In this document: in pieces, positions 1 to 6,035 of the stretch
Layout: the number at the start of each line of letters is the position of its first letter
How positions within the stretch are numbered: position 1 is the first letter of the stretch
Assembly (NCBI GenBank): GCA_031267485.1
Contig: JAIRYY010000051.1
Coordinates: 1 to 6,933, forward strand
Reading direction: 5' to 3'
From: Tannerella sp.
Lineage (GTDB): Bacteria > Bacteroidota > Bacteroidia > Bacteroidales > Tannerellaceae
Length of the DNA stretch: 6,933 bases
Position numbers and translations under genes: made by a program
Notes under the pieces: generated by a model
What the model was told of the DNA's origin: nothing
The model's input: the letters and a program-made list of their open reading frames with translations, nothing else
Database searches by the model: none

Positions 1-193
1 GCGGATTAGAATAGATTGTACCCCTCACTGGCGCGGGCTGCAAGCTCGCGCCGGCGGGACCGTTTTGAAGTGTCCCGCACGTCAGCCATACGGTTGAAAT
101 ATAGCTTGCGAAAGTTATTACGGGAAAAATCAGTGATTTTGTGCGGTACAAATGAGCGAACTTACGGTGAATTATTTATTGTAAGCATTATAG
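1..193. other. non-coding stretch left of the tRNA genes
   Basis: I find no credible gene here; the short open frames have no family-like sequence. The stretch holds two GC-rich palindromes (30-78, listed separately) and a small A/T-rich dyad at 126-140 (AAAATC, 3-nt loop, GATTTT). Read on the minus strand, that dyad is followed by five T residues and lies about 54 nt past the end of tRNA-Arg, so it could be a weak terminator of the tRNA transcript. That role is inferred only. Confidence 0.5.
30..78. repeat. pair of adjacent GC-rich palindromes, REP-like
   Basis: Two perfect or near-perfect hairpins stand one base apart. The first has arms GGCGCGGGC (30-38) and GCTCGCGCC (44-52) around a 5-nt loop, with one G-T pair. 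The second has arms GCGGGAC (54-60) and GTCCCGC (72-78) around an 11-nt loop. Neither has a T-run, so they do not look like intrinsic terminators. Paired short GC-rich palindromes in intergenic DNA are typical of REP-type repeats, which are often dispersed in a genome. Whether this one is dispersed cannot be seen here. Confidence 0.5.
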
Positions 194-265
194 TAGTCTT
201 GCCGGGAATCGAACCCGAATCTAAAGTTTAGGAAACTTCCATTCTATCCATTGAACTACAAGACC
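194..265 (-). tRNA. tRNA-Arg(CCT)
   Basis: The reverse complement folds as a full 72-nt cloverleaf. The acceptor stem is GGTCTTG with CAAGACT (first pair G-T) and the discriminator base is A at position 194. The D stem is GTTC/GAAT, the anticodon stem GAAGT/ACTTT, and the anticodon loop TTCCTAA gives anticodon CCT (plus-strand 230-232). The T arm contains the conserved TTCGAAT loop. The anticodon reads AGG (Arg). The 3' CCA is not encoded and must be added after transcription. It lies downstream of tRNA-fMet on the same strand, with a T-tailed hairpin between; I find no promoter of its own in the 48-nt gap. Confidence 0.96.
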
Positions 266-280
266 GGCATATACATCATA

Positions 281-308
281 AAAAGCATCCGGATTTTCAG
301 ATGCTTTT
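281..308 (-). terminator. T-tailed hairpin between the two tRNA genes
   Basis: Plus-strand AAAAGCATC (281-289) and GATGCTTTT (300-308) form a perfect 9-bp stem around a 10-nt loop. On the minus strand the hairpin ends in GATGCTTTTT, the form of a short intrinsic terminator just past tRNA-fMet. The stem core is only about six strong pairs, so it may be leaky. That would let tRNA-Arg be transcribed from the same promoter, or the hairpin may instead be an RNA-processing signal. Confidence 0.55.
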
Positions 309-313
309 CCCTG

Positions 314-385
<72 letters not shown>

Positions 386-408
386 ATATTGTTCCTGTTT
401 CAGGGCTG

Positions 409-439
409 CAAAGATAAAGACATTTTTGAAAAAAACAAA
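409..439 (-). promoter_or_regulatory. promoter of the tRNA-fMet/tRNA-Arg unit
   Basis: On the minus strand the sequence reads TTTG (436-439), 19 nt, then TATCTTTG (409-416). This fits the Bacteroidota consensus TTTG-N19-21-TAnnTTTG exactly. The expected start of transcription is about position 402, roughly 17 nt before the 5' end of tRNA-fMet. Confidence 0.85.
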
Positions 440-464
440 ATTACCTGAAACTTTTTTCATTATT

Positions 465-496
465 CTTGGGAAATCGCATTTTTTTGAGTATTTTTG
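465..496 (+). promoter_or_regulatory. promoter of the TetR/KAS III pair
   Basis: CTTG (465-468), 20 nt, then TATTTTTG (489-496) fits the Bacteroidota consensus with one mismatch in the upstream box. The expected transcript start is near 503, leaving a leader of about 25 nt before the ATG at 528. There is no Shine-Dalgarno sequence, as is usual in this phylum. The -33 box lies only about 25 bp from the -33 box of the divergent tRNA promoter. A TetR repressor binding here could therefore autoregulate and might also affect the tRNA unit; this is inferred. Confidence 0.7.
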
Positions 497-527
497 CGCA
501 CAGATTTTAAATAAATGTGCATTGTAT

Positions 528-1124
528 ATGTCGGAAACAACATCCAAAACGCGTGAAATACTTATTGACGCAGCAAGGCGAGTCTTTGCCCGCAAGGGCA
601 TCGAACGCACGACGATGAATGATATTGCAACCGCTTCACAGAAAGGCCGGCGTACCTTATACACGTATTTCAAGAACAAGGAGGAAATATCCGCCATTGT
701 CATAAAAAACGAAATGGAGCGGTTGTATGAAATGCTTGAAACGGTGGAAAAAAAGGAGCTGCCGGCGGATGAAAAGCTCATCACTTTCATCTACATGCGT
801 CTGGATGCGTTCAAGGCCACGGTGACCAGAAACGGTTCGCTCCGGGCAAATTTTTTTCACGACAGCTGGAATGTGGCAAAAGTACGCAAAGGATACAATC
901 TGCAGGAAATCGCCCTGATACGGAAAATCCTGAACAGTGGAGTGAAAGAGGGTGTTTTCAATATTCCCGATATTGACACGACCACCTTGATTATCCACTA
1001 TTCGCTCAAAGGGATGGAAGTTCCCTACATACGCGGTTTGCTCGGAGATTCCCCGGACAGGACAATGCAACGCAGAGAGAGTGTAATGAATCTAATTTTC
1101 AACGGAATAAAAATTAAAAGATAA
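528..1124 (+). CDS. TetR/AcrR-family transcriptional regulator
   Basis: The product has 198 residues, the usual TetR length. Residues about 5-55 form the TetR HTH domain: TREILIDAARRVFARKG, then a TTMNDIATAS turn region and the YTYFKNKEEI motif that ends this domain. The C-terminal part (about 60-198) is helical and variable, as expected for ligand binding and dimerisation, and does not reveal the ligand. The start at 528 is chosen because it gives the normal family N-terminus and follows a promoter by about 25 nt; the frame stays open further upstream, but only through tRNA-fMet sequence. The stop overlaps the next start (TAATG, 1122-1126), so it is translationally coupled to the KAS III gene. 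It probably represses its own operon in response to an acyl or other small molecule (inference). Confidence 0.92.
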   Translation: MSETTSKTREILIDAARRVFARKGIERTTMNDIATASQKGRRTLYTYFKNKEEISAIVIKNEMERLYEMLETVEKKELPADEKLITFIYMRLDAFKATVTRNGSLRANFFHDSWNVAKVRKGYNLQEIALIRKILNSGVKEGVFNIPDIDTTTLIIHYSLKGMEVPYIRGLLGDSPDRTMQRRESVMNLIFNGIKIKR

Positions 1125-2068
1125 TGTATATTAACGCAACCGGATTTTATATCCCAGAAGAAAGAGTCCCGAATGAGTATTATACCCGAAAGACGGGACT
1201 GACAGACGAATGGATTGTTCAGCGTACAGGCATCAAAACGCGTTCCCGTGCGGGAGATGATGAAAACATCAACACGATGAGCGTCGAAGCCGTTAAAAAC
1301 GCGCTGCCGTCGCTGCCGTACGATATCGGAGAAGTGGATTTAATCATTTCCTCGACTTATTCGCCATTCGATACGGTGGGGACTGCCGCTCACGTCGTAC
1401 AGCACGAATTTGGCATTGAGAACGCAAAGGCGTTCACGATGTCGTCCGCCTGCTCCTCGTTTATCAATGCAATGGAAATCATCGAAGGATACTTTGCCAT
1501 GGGAAAAGCGCACAGGGCGCTGATTATCGGAGGCGATAAAAATACGGCGTACAACAACGAGGATGACCCCAAATCGGGACACCTCTGGGGGGATGCCGCC
1601 GTTGCATTTTTCATCTCCGACGAACGCGTCACCGACCGGGACCACGAGATACTGGAGGTCTTTACGGAAGCGCTGGGATGTCTCGGGAAGGGCCCGGAGG
1701 GTATACAGCTTCGCCCGCGCGACGGCGGAATCCGCATGCCGGAGGGCAAGGATGTGTTTATTCAGGCGTGCACATACATGCCGAAAAACGCGCTCTACCT
1801 GCTCGAGAAACATGGATATTCATTTAATGACCTGTCCTATTTCGTCGGTCACCAGGCAAATATGCGCATACTCAAAAACATCGCGAATAATACGAATATT
1901 TCCGAAGAAAAAGTGCTGAGCAACATAGAAGAACTTGGAAATACCGGTTCCGCAAGCTGCGCGCTCGTGTTTGCACAGAATGAGGCCCGATTCAAAAAAG
2001 GTGATTTGGTCTGCATCAGCGTTTTCGGTGGCGGATACTCCGCAGGAGCCTGCCTTATCCGCTGCTGA
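1124..2068 (+). CDS. FabH-like 3-oxoacyl-ACP synthase III (KAS III family)
   Basis: The 314-residue product has the length and layout of a KAS III thiolase-fold enzyme. Family members condense an acyl-CoA starter with malonyl-ACP to begin acyl-chain synthesis in the cytoplasm. The catalytic triad is intact: Cys110 in SSACSSF, His243 in VGHQANMRI and Asn273 in LGNTGSAS. Trp30, Arg34 and Arg248 sit where FabH binds the CoA/pantetheine arm (DEWIVQRTGIKTR; NMRI). The glycine-rich C-terminal strand FGGGYSAGACLI is also typical. It starts within the stop codon of the TetR gene, so the two should be co-expressed, and a strong terminator follows at once. Housekeeping fabH often lies beside other core lipid genes, so this may be a specialised paralogue with another starter. 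That is inference; it could also be the main FabH. Confidence 0.93.
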   Translation: MYINATGFYIPEERVPNEYYTRKTGLTDEWIVQRTGIKTRSRAGDDENINTMSVEAVKNALPSLPYDIGEVDLIISSTYSPFDTVGTAAHVVQHEFGIENAKAFTMSSACSSFINAMEIIEGYFAMGKAHRALIIGGDKNTAYNNEDDPKSGHLWGDAAVAFFISDERVTDRDHEILEVFTEALGCLGKGPEGIQLRPRDGGIRMPEGKDVFIQACTYMPKNALYLLEKHGYSFNDLSYFVGHQANMRILKNIANNTNISEEKVLSNIEELGNTGSASCALVFAQNEARFKKGDLVCISVFGGGYSAGACLIRC

Positions 2069-2070
2069 TG

Positions 2071-2148
2071 CGGACGGACGGGGGGAAGCGGCCTGCGGTC
2101 AGCCGGAAAGACGGAGGATATTCGCGCTTCCCGTTCGTCCGGTTTTTT
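2071..2148 (+). terminator. strong intrinsic terminator after the KAS III gene
   Basis: The left arm (2071-2090, CGGACGGACGGGGGGAAGCG) pairs with the right arm (2125-2141, CGCTTCCCGTTCGTCCG). The stem is about 17 bp with one G-T pair and a bulge of about three G residues. Six T residues follow (2143-2148). The stem begins three bases past the stop codon. The roughly 34-nt apical part (2091-2124) is unusually long for a plain terminator and could hold a second structure. It separates the TetR/KAS III pair from the downstream FabG/RluA pair. Confidence 0.85.
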
Positions 2149-2186
2149 AATTCCTGACTACAACATTGAATCTTAAATAAATTGAT

Positions 2187-2933
2187 ATGAAATTATTAGA
2201 TGGAAAGACGGCTCTTGTAACGGGAGCCGCACGCGGTATCGGAAAAGCTATCGCACTGAAACTTGCATCGGAAGGTGCGAATATTGCATTCACCGACCTG
2301 GTTATTGACGAGAAGGGACAGGCGACCGAGGCTGAGATACGGCAGCTGGGAGTCCGGGTGACGGGTTATGCGTCCAATGCCGCAGATTACGGGGAGGCGC
2401 ATAAAACGGTCGAGGATGTACTGAATGATTTCGGACGAATCGACATCCTGGTGAACAATGCCGGCATCACGCGCGACGGGTTGATGCTGCGGATGAGCGA
2501 ACAGCAGTGGGATACGGTGATTAGCGTAAACCTGAAATCCGCATTCAATTTCATACATGCCATTACGCCCGTCATGATGAGGCAGAGGGGCGGCAGTATT
2601 ATCAATATGGCTTCCGTCGTGGGCGTTTCCGGCAATGCGGGACAGGCCAACTATTCCGCTTCAAAAGCCGGAATGATTGGCCTCGCCAAATCGGTGGCCA
2701 GGGAGCTGGGTTCACGCGGGATACGGGCAAACGCAATCGCTCCCGGTTTCATCATTACGGAAATGACGGGCGCTCTGCCCGAAAAGGTGCGCGAGGAATG
2801 GGAAAAGCAGATTCCCCTGCGTCGCGGAGGCACGCCGGAGGACGTGGCGAACGTGGCGCTGTTTCTGGCGTCCGACCTTTCCTCGTATGTTACCGGGCAG
2901 GTCGTTCCGGTTTGCGGAGGCATGAATATGTGA
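2187..2933 (+). CDS. fabG: 3-oxoacyl-ACP reductase FabG (SDR family)
   Basis: The 248-residue product is a classical short-chain dehydrogenase of FabG type, which reduces 3-oxoacyl-ACP to 3-hydroxyacyl-ACP with NADPH. The cofactor motif TGAARGIG is at 12-19, NNAG at 90-93 (in NNAGITRD, common in FabG), and the catalytic residues are Asn115, Ser143, Tyr156 and Lys160 (YSASK). PGFIITEM (186-193) is the usual segment before the substrate lid. The C-terminus reads VCGGMNM where most FabG proteins have VDGGM, so a Cys replaces the usual Asp. The start at 2187 gives the standard N-terminus and follows an A/T-rich leader. I could not find a convincing promoter between the terminator and this start. 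The stop overlaps the RluA start (TGATG). Other SDR substrates cannot be excluded. Confidence 0.92.
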   Translation: MKLLDGKTALVTGAARGIGKAIALKLASEGANIAFTDLVIDEKGQATEAEIRQLGVRVTGYASNAADYGEAHKTVEDVLNDFGRIDILVNNAGITRDGLMLRMSEQQWDTVISVNLKSAFNFIHAITPVMMRQRGGSIINMASVVGVSGNAGQANYSASKAGMIGLAKSVARELGSRGIRANAIAPGFIITEMTGALPEKVREEWEKQIPLRRGGTPEDVANVALFLASDLSSYVTGQVVPVCGGMNM

Positions 2934-3607
2934 TGGAAATCATTTACGAAGACAATCACCTGATTGCGGTGAACAAGAACTGCCACGAGATTGTGCAGGG
3001 GGACAGGACGGGGGATACGCCGCTCCCGGAGCTGCTGAAATCGTATCTTAAGGAAAAGTATGCAAAGCAGGGGAACGTTTTTATCGGAGTGACGCACCGT
3101 CTTGACCGGCCTGTCACCGGCGTCGTGATATTTGCAAAGACGGGCAAGGCGCTGACGCGGATGAACGACATGTTCCGCAACGGCGAGGTGAGGAAAACGT
3201 ACCGGGCGATTGTGAAGAATGCCCCTCCCCGCTCCGAGGACGAGCTGACGCACTGGCTCGTGCGCGATGAAAAACAGAATAAAAGTTTTGCTTACGACAG
3301 GGAGAAACCCGGTTCAAAAAAAGCCGTCCTGCACTATCGCCTCCTGGCGCGTTCCGAAAAATATCACCTGCTCGAAATAGACCTTAAAACGGGGCGTCAT
3401 CACCAGATTCGCTGCCAGCTTGCCAAAGCGGGCTGTCCGGTAAAGGGCGACCTTAAGTACGGAGCGGAACATTCAAATCCCGACGGAGGAATCAGCCTCC
3501 ACGCCTGCAGCGTGTCGTTCACGCATCCCGTCTCGAAGGAGGAGGTGTGCATCACGGCGCGTGCGCCGCGGGACGGTTTATGGGAGATTTTCGACGCTGC
3601 GGTTTAG
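2933..3607 (+). CDS. RluA-family RNA pseudouridine synthase
   Basis: The 224-residue product isomerises specific uridines in rRNA or tRNA to pseudouridine. The catalytic motif HRLDRPVTG is at 55-63, with Asp58 as the nucleophile. The second family motif LKTGRHHQIRCQLA (151-164) carries the conserved Arg-His-Gln-Ile-Arg core. There is no N-terminal S4 RNA-binding domain, so this is the short form typical of RluA/TruC-like members; the exact target base cannot be told from sequence. The start at 2933 overlaps the fabG stop by one base, which indicates translational coupling. The frame is open further upstream but only as an overlap with fabG. The gene is probably a passenger of the operon rather than part of lipid metabolism. 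It ends 32 bp from the convergent regulator gene. Confidence 0.93.
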   Translation: MEIIYEDNHLIAVNKNCHEIVQGDRTGDTPLPELLKSYLKEKYAKQGNVFIGVTHRLDRPVTGVVIFAKTGKALTRMNDMFRNGEVRKTYRAIVKNAPPRSEDELTHWLVRDEKQNKSFAYDREKPGSKKAVLHYRLLARSEKYHLLEIDLKTGRHHQIRCQLAKAGCPVKGDLKYGAEHSNPDGGISLHACSVSFTHPVSKEEVCITARAPRDGLWEIFDAAV

Positions 3608-3639
3608 CGGGGGCGCCGCGGCCGGCGGCGGGGGGGCCG

Positions 3640-5586
3640 TTACAGCGAGGAGTATTTCTGGAGGGACAGTCCGAGGTCGTCGTCATTCCCCAGTCCGAAC
3701 TTTTTCTTGAGGCGGTAACGTATCATGTGCACGGACGACGGCTCGATGCAGAAACATTCGGCGACTTCGGCTATTCCCATTCCGATGGCAAAACAGATGC
3801 AGTATTTCAGGTACGGGATGGAGAGGTTTTCATTGCTTTTCTCCCGGAATGTTTCAAGGCAGGATTTGCCCAGATGCCGGATGTTATGAAGGTATTCATC
3901 GCTCAGCGGCGGCTTGAGCTGTTTGTTTATAAGATATTTGAGATCTTCGACGATTACGTCGTGCATTTCGTGGCCGACGCTGTTTTTCCGGTTCACCTCC
4001 GCTTCGTAATCTTCAATCTTTTGGCGGTAGAGTTCGACCTGCCTGTCCAGCGCCGCCTTGTCCTGCCGCAGGTTGTCGAGGTCTTTGGACTTTCCGATGA
4101 GTTCCATTTCCCGGAGGTGAAAATCGGACAGTACCTCATACTTCTCCAGCAGCGCCTTGACGGTCTGTTCCTCCCGGAGTTTCAGCTTCAGTTTCGCCTC
4201 CTCCTTTTCCGCATTGAAGAGGGCTATCTGGCTGTTCAGGTCGCGCCTTTTCAGCCGGAGGAGGAGATACATGAAGATGATTGCGAGACAGAGCAGGCAG
4301 CAGATGAGGACGAACCTTTTATAGCGGTTTTCCTGATACAGCCGGTCGGAATTGAGGCATTTTATTTCCGCTTCCTTGGCTTCAATCTCATAGCGGAGTT
4401 CCAGTTCCTTCACCTCGTTTGCCCGTATTTCCCGGTCCTTCCGCATCCACAGGTCGCGGTATTCTATCGCCCTTTTCCAGTCGCCTTTCGCTTCGTATAT
4501 GTCGCAGAGAAATTTTATATTTTCCTTTGCAAGCAGGAAATAATTGTTCCGGTGTCCGTAACCGGCTTCCAGGTACCGTTCCGCTTTCAGGGCGGCGGCT
4601 TCGGCCGAGTCCGGCATGTTCCGCTCGTACAGTATTTTCGCTTTTGCGTGGCAGATGCGCGCCATGCCGGCGGAATCATCCGGATCGTATCTCGCGCCGG
4701 CGATGGCGAGAAGACTGTCGACGGCGTGGAGGTCGGAATTCTTTTTCCGTCCCAGCTGTCCGGCCAGCATGACGTAGAGGTCGACGGCCACATGCCTGTA
4801 AAACCGGGACTGCAGCCCCCGTTCGTATAACGCCAGGCCCTCCCGCGCGTAGTGGATGGAACTGTCCAGGAAGGCTTCCTCCCGCGAACGCTGAAAATGG
4901 AAATCGTGCAGGCTGGCCTTTATATCCATCAGCACGAACTCGAGCATGGGGGAGGCGTGCGTCTCCCGCATCCCGGTCATCCGCTCCATGTAGCGGTGCA
5001 CGCTGACGGAGTCGTTCCGCTGAAGGCCGTCAAAGACGAGGTTCCGCAGGACAATGACGACATCGTTTTCCTTCCCCTCATACCCCGTTTCCTCGTAATA
5101 CGACAGCGATTTGTGGTAATATTCCACCGCTTCGGGGCTTTGGTCGGGATAATACCGCTGGAGGTACTGTCCTTTCATCCTGAAGTACGGAGCAAGGTGT
5201 CTCACGTCGACCGTTTTGTCGATGTGCATGGCCGCCGAATCCAGGTATCGCCGCGTACGTTCCCTGTCCCACAGGCCAAGGTACAGATCGGCCATGAAGT
5301 TATAGCAGAAAAGTATTCCCGCGCGGTGGTTTTCCCGTTTCCCCTGCTGCAGAAAGTCATTCAGCACGGGGTATATTCGTTCAAAATGGGAGCCGATACA
5401 CGAGGATACTTCGTTGAAGCGATTGAGCGTTTCCAGTTTGTCTGAAAACGTCATTTCCCTGTCGTACACAACAGCACCCAATGAATCTATCCGTGACTCA
5501 TCGCAATATGCCGCCGCTGGTGATTGATTGACAAGGACAAAGGCTGCTATTATAAGGTAAACCTTCGCAAGAGGTTCCATTTTCAT
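3640..5586 (-). CDS. membrane-tethered TPR regulator with LuxR-like C-terminal HTH
   Basis: The 648-residue product resembles a Bacteroidota group of sensor-regulators with no kinase or receiver domain. A signal peptide covers about 1-26 (hydrophobic 9-20, likely cut after AAA at 24-26). Residues about 45-390 are helical with TPR-like pairs (for example 89-123, 132-166, 313-341, 348-387) and should lie in the periplasm. Charged helix 385-420 leads to one membrane span, about 425-443, flanked by Lys/Arg. A long coiled coil (about 445-535) follows, then an HTH at about 603-632 (IAEVAECFCIEPSSVHMIRY, then RLKKKFGL) like LuxR-type DNA-binding domains. Signals in the envelope could thus be passed directly to DNA. 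Start 5586 (MKMEPLAK) follows a -7 box by about 30 nt; 5580 is a possible alternative. The frame is open 193 codons upstream, but only through intergenic repeats. Target genes are unknown. Confidence 0.88.
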   Translation of the reverse strand: MKMEPLAKVYLIIAAFVLVNQSPAAAYCDESRIDSLGAVVYDREMTFSDKLETLNRFNEVSSCIGSHFERIYPVLNDFLQQGKRENHRAGILFCYNFMADLYLGLWDRERTRRYLDSAAMHIDKTVDVRHLAPYFRMKGQYLQRYYPDQSPEAVEYYHKSLSYYEETGYEGKENDVVIVLRNLVFDGLQRNDSVSVHRYMERMTGMRETHASPMLEFVLMDIKASLHDFHFQRSREEAFLDSSIHYAREGLALYERGLQSRFYRHVAVDLYVMLAGQLGRKKNSDLHAVDSLLAIAGARYDPDDSAGMARICHAKAKILYERNMPDSAEAAALKAERYLEAGYGHRNNYFLLAKENIKFLCDIYEAKGDWKRAIEYRDLWMRKDREIRANEVKELELRYEIEAKEAEIKCLNSDRLYQENRYKRFVLICCLLCLAIIFMYLLLRLKRRDLNSQIALFNAEKEEAKLKLKLREEQTVKALLEKYEVLSDFHLREMELIGKSKDLDNLRQDKAALDRQVELYRQKIEDYEAEVNRKNSVGHEMHDVIVEDLKYLINKQLKPPLSDEYLHNIRHLGKSCLETFREKSNENLSIPYLKYCICFAIGMGIAEVAECFCIEPSSVHMIRYRLKKKFGLGNDDDLGLSLQKYSSL

Positions 5587-5615
5587 CAATACACTTTTTT
5601 TTTTATTTAGAGGAG

Positions 5616-5623
5616 CAAAGATA
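5616..5623 (-). promoter_or_regulatory. -7 promoter box of the membrane-tethered regulator
   Basis: The minus strand reads TATCTTTG, a perfect match to TAnnTTTG. It should start transcription near 5609, about 23 nt before the ATG at 5586. No TTTG-like -33 box occurs at a spacing of 19-21 nt (plus positions 5643-5648), so the promoter may need an activator. The leader contains a run of ten A residues on the coding strand (plus 5595-5604). Confidence 0.7.
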
Positions 5624-5630
5624 CGGATGA

Positions 5631-5666
5631 TTAACAGAATAATTATACAGTTAACACACATTAACT
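5631..5666. promoter_or_regulatory. candidate operator: phased TTAAC boxes and dyad
   Basis: TTAAC occurs at 5631, 5651 and 5661, with spacings of exactly 20 and 10 bp, so all three face the same side of the helix. The last two also lie in a perfect dyad AGTTAA-N6-TTAACT (5649-5666). The boxes fall around -20, -40 and -50 of the predicted transcript start, where an activator or repressor would sit. The binding protein is unknown; autoregulation by the neighbouring HTH protein is one possibility. Confidence 0.4.
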
Positions 5667-5756
5667 TCCCGGCGGCCCTCCGGCGGCGGGAAATATCACG
5701 TTCATTCGGCCCGACAGGCCTGATTTCCATAACCGCATGCAAGCAGTAGAGACTTT

Positions 5757-5834
5757 CCAGGCAGAGGCGGTCGCCTGAGAACCTCCGGACTATGCGGCCT
5801 GTGCCTGGATTGCTTCGCTGCGCTCGCAATGACG
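5757..5834. repeat. truncated copy of the inverted-repeat element
   Basis: From 5759 to 5834 this copy matches 5871-5947 of the complete element with only two substitutions and one single-base deletion. It keeps the centre and the right arm, ending in CGCTCGCAATGACG. The outer left arm is missing; similarity stops near 5756. It lies 10 nt from the complete copy in the same orientation. Its right arm can also pair with the left arm of the next copy (5808-5870). Confidence 0.85.
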
Positions 5835-5844
5835 ACAGCACAAC

Positions 5845-5947
5845 CGTCATTGCGAGGAACGAAGCAATCCAGGCACAGGCGGCCGCCTGAGAACCGTCCG
5901 GACTATGCGGCCTGTGCCTGGATTGCTTCGCTGCGCTCGCAATGACG
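5845..5947. repeat. complete inverted-repeat (MITE-like) element
   Basis: The element of 103 nt begins CGTCATTGCGAG and ends CTCGCAATGACG. Its arms of nearly 40 nt are complementary except for a small internal difference (GAAC against CGCAGC), so it can form a long hairpin. It has no coding capacity. Related repeats beginning CGTCATTGCGAG and containing GAAGCAATCC are widespread between genes in many bacteria and behave like small non-autonomous or dispersed elements. No target-site duplication is visible. Confidence 0.85.
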
Positions 5948-6035
5948 GGTCGGGGGATGCCGTTTGCAATGGCTGGAGGGCTGGTTTGAGTATTATATCG
6001 AGAAAATATCCAGCGTCTGATAGATATGCACTTCC

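Noticed and set aside
194..265. attachment site for an integrated element at tRNA-Arg
   Set aside because: No integrase gene and no repeated tRNA 3' end were seen in the window.
3608..3639. bidirectional terminator between the convergent RluA and regulator genes
   Set aside because: The 32-bp gap is very GC-rich and can form a short CGCCG/CGGCG stem, but it has no T-run on either strand.
3547..4830. 427-residue open frame on the plus strand opposite the regulator
   Set aside because: It is a shadow of the regulator gene: no family-like motifs, and it starts inside the RluA gene and crosses a convergent gene border.
4852..5445. 197-residue open frame on the plus strand
   Set aside because: It is antisense to the TPR-like region of the regulator and has no recognisable domain.
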